This document shows, piece after piece, positions 13,595 through 15,574 of a stretch of 15,574 bases of DNA. Both the position numbers and the translations under genes were made by a program. The stretch is from an uncultured Pseudomonadota bacterium. GTDB taxonomy: Bacteria > Myxococcota_A > UBA9042 > CAIXZC01. The stretch is from NCBI GenBank assembly GCA_937884235.1, contig CALGBT010000458.1, forward strand, positions 1 to 15,574. Direction: 5' to 3'. Positions within the stretch are counted from its first letter, which is position 1; each line of letters opens with the position of its first letter. The notes beneath the pieces are model-generated. The model was not told where the DNA came from and searched no databases. It saw only the letters and a program-made list of their open reading frames with translations.

Positions 13595-14285
13595 CTGCAC
13601 CCCTCAGTTGTTGTTCAATCCCGTTGACGTATTTGACAGGGTCATCGGCTCGCAACAGCGCGCGACCGACGATTAGATAGTGCCGTTGGACAAAATCGAA
13701 GCTGACCGGGTTGCCTCCCTGAGCTCCGAATCCGGGGGAAACGATAGTGCAGTCGTGGTTCAGTCCTGCGTGGTTGACGATGCGGCGTGAGACGCCTGGC
13801 TTGGTGAGGGGCAGGACAAAGATGGCAACGCCCTCTTCACGGGCGATTGCGTACATCTCCAACACCGCCTCGTCAACGATGTAGCCACCCTCGGAGAGGA
13901 GGTATGCTGGATGAGTCATGGCACCGCCGCAGATGGCTTCAATTCCCTCGTCCTGGAGGGCGCGAATCCAAGCCTGCAAAGTGCGGGGGCCGGCCTGGGG
14001 GAAGAGTATCGCGGCATCCATGCCCGCCCGCTTGAGCGTCCGGGCGAAGAGCGCTCCAGTGTCAGGAATATCGGTGCCAGCTTTCTGGTGGTCGTAGATG
14101 ATGGGCAGATGTGTATGAGCTTTGAGCGCTCGCACCACCGCGGGCAGGCCGTACGTGAGCCCCAGGGAAAACCCCACCTTGAACCCCTGCACAAAATCAT
14201 GTCGCCCGAGTTGCTCAGTGAGCCGGACGGCATCGTCAAGTTGATCACAATCAAGGGCCGGAATAATGCCGTATTTCTTCTTCAT
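13584..14285 (-). CDS. pyrF: orotidine 5'-phosphate decarboxylase, variant active-site loop
   Basis: The product is a 233-residue TIM-barrel enzyme catalysing the last step to UMP. The N-terminal substrate residues Asp11 (PALDCD) and Lys36 (FKVG) and the C-terminal phosphate site (SPGFGAQGG, 183-191, and VGRAL, 206-210) are as in the family. The catalytic loop is YDHQKAGTDIPDT (64-76): Asp65-x2-Lys68-x3-Asp72 rather than the usual Asp-x-Lys-x2-Asp, so it has one extra residue on each side of Lys. The operon position argues strongly for genuine PyrF activity, but a related decarboxylase or aldolase of the same superfamily is conceivable. AGGAGG lies 7 nt before the ATG, inside the last codons of pyrE, with a 1-nt gap after the pyrE stop. 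Confidence 0.88.
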   Translation of the reverse strand: MKKKYGIIPALDCDQLDDAVRLTEQLGRHDFVQGFKVGFSLGLTYGLPAVVRALKAHTHLPIIYDHQKAGTDIPDTGALFARTLKRAGMDAAILFPQAGPRTLQAWIRALQDEGIEAICGGAMTHPAYLLSEGGYIVDEAVLEMYAIAREEGVAIFVLPLTKPGVSRRIVNHAGLNHDCTIVSPGFGAQGGNPVSFDFVQRHYLIVGRALLRADDPVKYVNGIEQQLRGADEE

Positions 14286-14286
14286 G

Positions 14287-14901
14287 CTATTCCTCCTCAT
14301 GGAAGTTGAGCAGGGACTTGGCCCGGGGGTCGTTGTTGTGTTTGAGGAAATCCACCAGGTCCGGGAGGGTGACAAGGGCCTCTAGAGGCAGGCTACTGAG
14401 GGAGGCCTTGTCTCGACGGCGGACTCGGTTCACAACGACGACGATTCCGGCGGTTTCTATGCCAAACTCGGATTTCAGCGTGGCCATAGCCTGGCGTTTG
14501 GTGCCACCATCACTGATGACATCGTCGACAATCACAACTCGATCATCGGCTTGCGGCAGTTGGCCGATGAATCCTCCTTGCTCGCCATGTTCCTTGGCCT
14601 CCTTGCGGTCGAAACAGACGGCCAGATTCGAACCGTAGGCCTGCCGGTGTGCGAGTGCGGTGGCGGTGGCCATGGCAATGCCCTTGTAGGCCGGCCCGAA
14701 GAGGAGCGTAGTTTCCGGAAATGCTGAGTGCACGCGGCGCGCTAGAAAATGGGAGAGAGTGGCCAGCGATTCCGCCCGGCGGATGGCTCCGAGGTTGACG
14801 AAGAAAGGCGAGCGGTCTCCTGATTTCAACGTGAAGTCTCCAAACCTCAGCGCCTCATTATCGAGCAGGAAAGAGATCACTTCCATGGTCTGGTCGGTCA
14901 T
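14287..14901 (-). CDS. pyrE: orotate phosphoribosyltransferase
   Basis: The product is a 204-residue type I phosphoribosyltransferase that joins orotate and PRPP to give OMP. LKSGDRSPFFVN (25-36) has the early substrate lysine, GPAYKGI (69-75) and FDRKEAKEHGEQG (97-109) form the flexible catalytic loop, and VVIVDDVISDGGT (122-134) is the PRPP-binding motif. The start overlaps the pyrC stop as ATGA. GGAG lies 9 nt upstream. pyrF follows after 1 nt. Confidence 0.96.
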   Translation of the reverse strand: MTDQTMEVISFLLDNEALRFGDFTLKSGDRSPFFVNLGAIRRAESLATLSHFLARRVHSAFPETTLLFGPAYKGIAMATATALAHRQAYGSNLAVCFDRKEAKEHGEQGGFIGQLPQADDRVVIVDDVISDGGTKRQAMATLKSEFGIETAGIVVVVNRVRRRDKASLSSLPLEALVTLPDLVDFLKHNNDPRAKSLLNFHEEE

Positions 14902-15574
14902 TGGAGTTCTCCGGTGAGGAGGTGATTGCAATATCGCTGTTCGCCGTCAAGAAATGTCGCCGCGACCCGCACGGCAAAACCGAAGTCGGGGTAGGGGCAG
15001 TAGCCGGCGCGAGTCAATACAGGGAGGGCTGTGCGACAGTCTACGTAGAGGGCAAGATTGGCCGCACAGCCTTCCTGGAGGCCGCTGTGTCCAGTCAAGT
15101 CATAGCAACTGGCAGCATTGGCGCAGCCCAACTCGACGGCGCGCCTCCAGGAGATTCTTCCGGTAATTGCCAGGGTCACCAGGAAGGGGCCCAGCCATTC
15201 CAGACCGGGCACCCCCGACGGCGGCAATGGCGAGGCCTTCTCTGCCGGAGTGTGGGGAGCATGATCGGTGGCGAGGAAGTCGATGGTTCCGTCCTGCAGT
15301 GCGGCCCACAGCGCGTCCCTGTCTTGCGCATTGCGTAGGGGCGGATTCACTTGCAGGGCTGCCCCGGCGGCGACGGCATCATCCTGGGTCAGGAGCAGGT
15401 AGTGGGGGCAGGTCTCGCCCCAGACGTCGAATCCCTCGCTCTTCATCCGCCGTAGCCACGCCAACTCTGCGTGACCGGTGACGTGGCAGAGAACCAGCCG
15501 CGGGCGTCGGCCGGCGGGCAGTCGTCGTAACGCCTCTTCCACAAGGGTGAGGCCAGCCGTGAGGGCGGCTACCG
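14898..15574 (-). CDS. pyrC: dihydroorotase (partial, N-terminus beyond window)
   Basis: The frame is open to the right edge, giving about 224 C-terminal residues of a class I amidohydrolase-type dihydroorotase, which closes carbamoyl aspartate to dihydroorotate with a two-zinc centre. Visible are CHVTGH with a metal-binding His, the ETCPHYLLLT segment with another, NPPLRNAQDRDAL, and DFLATDHAPHTPAEK with the catalytic Asp. The remaining metal ligands (His-x-His) and the start are missing from the window. Being the most upstream pyr gene visible, it may be the first of the operon; the promoter and any regulatory leader are outside the window. Confidence 0.94.
   Translation of the reverse strand, partial: VAALTAGLTLVEEALRRLPAGRRPRLVLCHVTGHAELAWLRRMKSEGFDVWGETCPHYLLLTQDDAVAAGAALQVNPPLRNAQDRDALWAALQDGTIDFLATDHAPHTPAEKASPLPPSGVPGLEWLGPFLVTLAITGRISWRRAVELGCANAASCYDLTGHSGLQEGCAANLALYVDCRTALPVLTRAGYCPYPDFGFAVRVAATFLDGEQRYCNHLLTGELQ

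Noticed and set aside
13911..14309. 132-residue plus-strand frame opposite pyrF
   Set aside because: It is antisense to recognised pyrF residues and has no independent support.
1..15574. CRISPR array, insertion sequence, tRNA or prophage
   Set aside because: No regularly spaced repeats, transposase or integrase motifs, cloverleaf or phage structural genes were seen on either strand.

Overview
This window comes from a GC-rich bacterium. Nothing in it fixes the taxon. The valine/alanine/aspartate-rich linker of the PP2C-like membrane protein, the DUF483-like and DUF6485-like genes, and the mix of pyrBI with pyrDK recall deltaproteobacterial or Myxococcota-like lineages, but this is inference. 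No rRNA, tRNA, CRISPR array, insertion sequence or phage gene is visible.

Layout. (1) 1-1210, minus strand: two overlapping U32-family genes with UbiU/UbiV-like cysteine arrangements; the second runs off the left edge. (2) 1211-1291: a short divergent promoter region with two face-to-face sigma70-like promoters. It also serves a plus-strand DUF483-like protein (1292-2263) carrying Gly-Tyr-Pro-x-Cys-Cys and Cys-x3-Cys motifs. (3) 2260-3774: a TetR-family regulator (minus) divergent from a short-chain dehydrogenase/reductase (plus). Between them lie a strong TetR promoter, a palindromic operator candidate and an 11-base G tract in the TetR leader. (4) 3888-6149, plus: a polytopic GT-C glycosyltransferase with an unusual insert in its first loop, followed by a translationally coupled 66-residue cysteine-rich DUF6485-like protein. 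(5) 6150-6401: noncoding, with a possible terminator for the plus operon and a strong bidirectional terminator. (6) 6399-7355, minus: a RluA-family pseudouridine synthase, divergent from a plus-strand membrane protein (7505-9223) built on a degenerate PP2C domain. (7) 9270-15574, minus: a tightly packed pyrimidine operon in the order pyrC(partial)-pyrE-pyrF-pyrB-pyrI-pyrD-pyrK, followed by dinB (DNA polymerase IV).

The seven pyr genes cover UMP synthesis from carbamoyl phosphate onward: PyrB/PyrI make carbamoyl aspartate, PyrC closes the ring, PyrD/PyrK oxidise dihydroorotate with NAD-type electron transfer, PyrE adds ribose phosphate and PyrF decarboxylates. Carbamoyl phosphate synthetase (carAB) is not in the window. 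Every pyr junction overlaps or is separated by at most 7 nt, so translational coupling is likely. The PyrF active-site loop has an unusual residue spacing.

The points most worth following are the U32 pair with its divergent DUF483-like neighbour, the catalytically degraded PP2C membrane protein, the homopolymer tracts at the TetR leader and inside the glycosyltransferase motif, the PyrF variant, and dinB at the end of the pyr operon. Nothing seen here proves a wholly new system.
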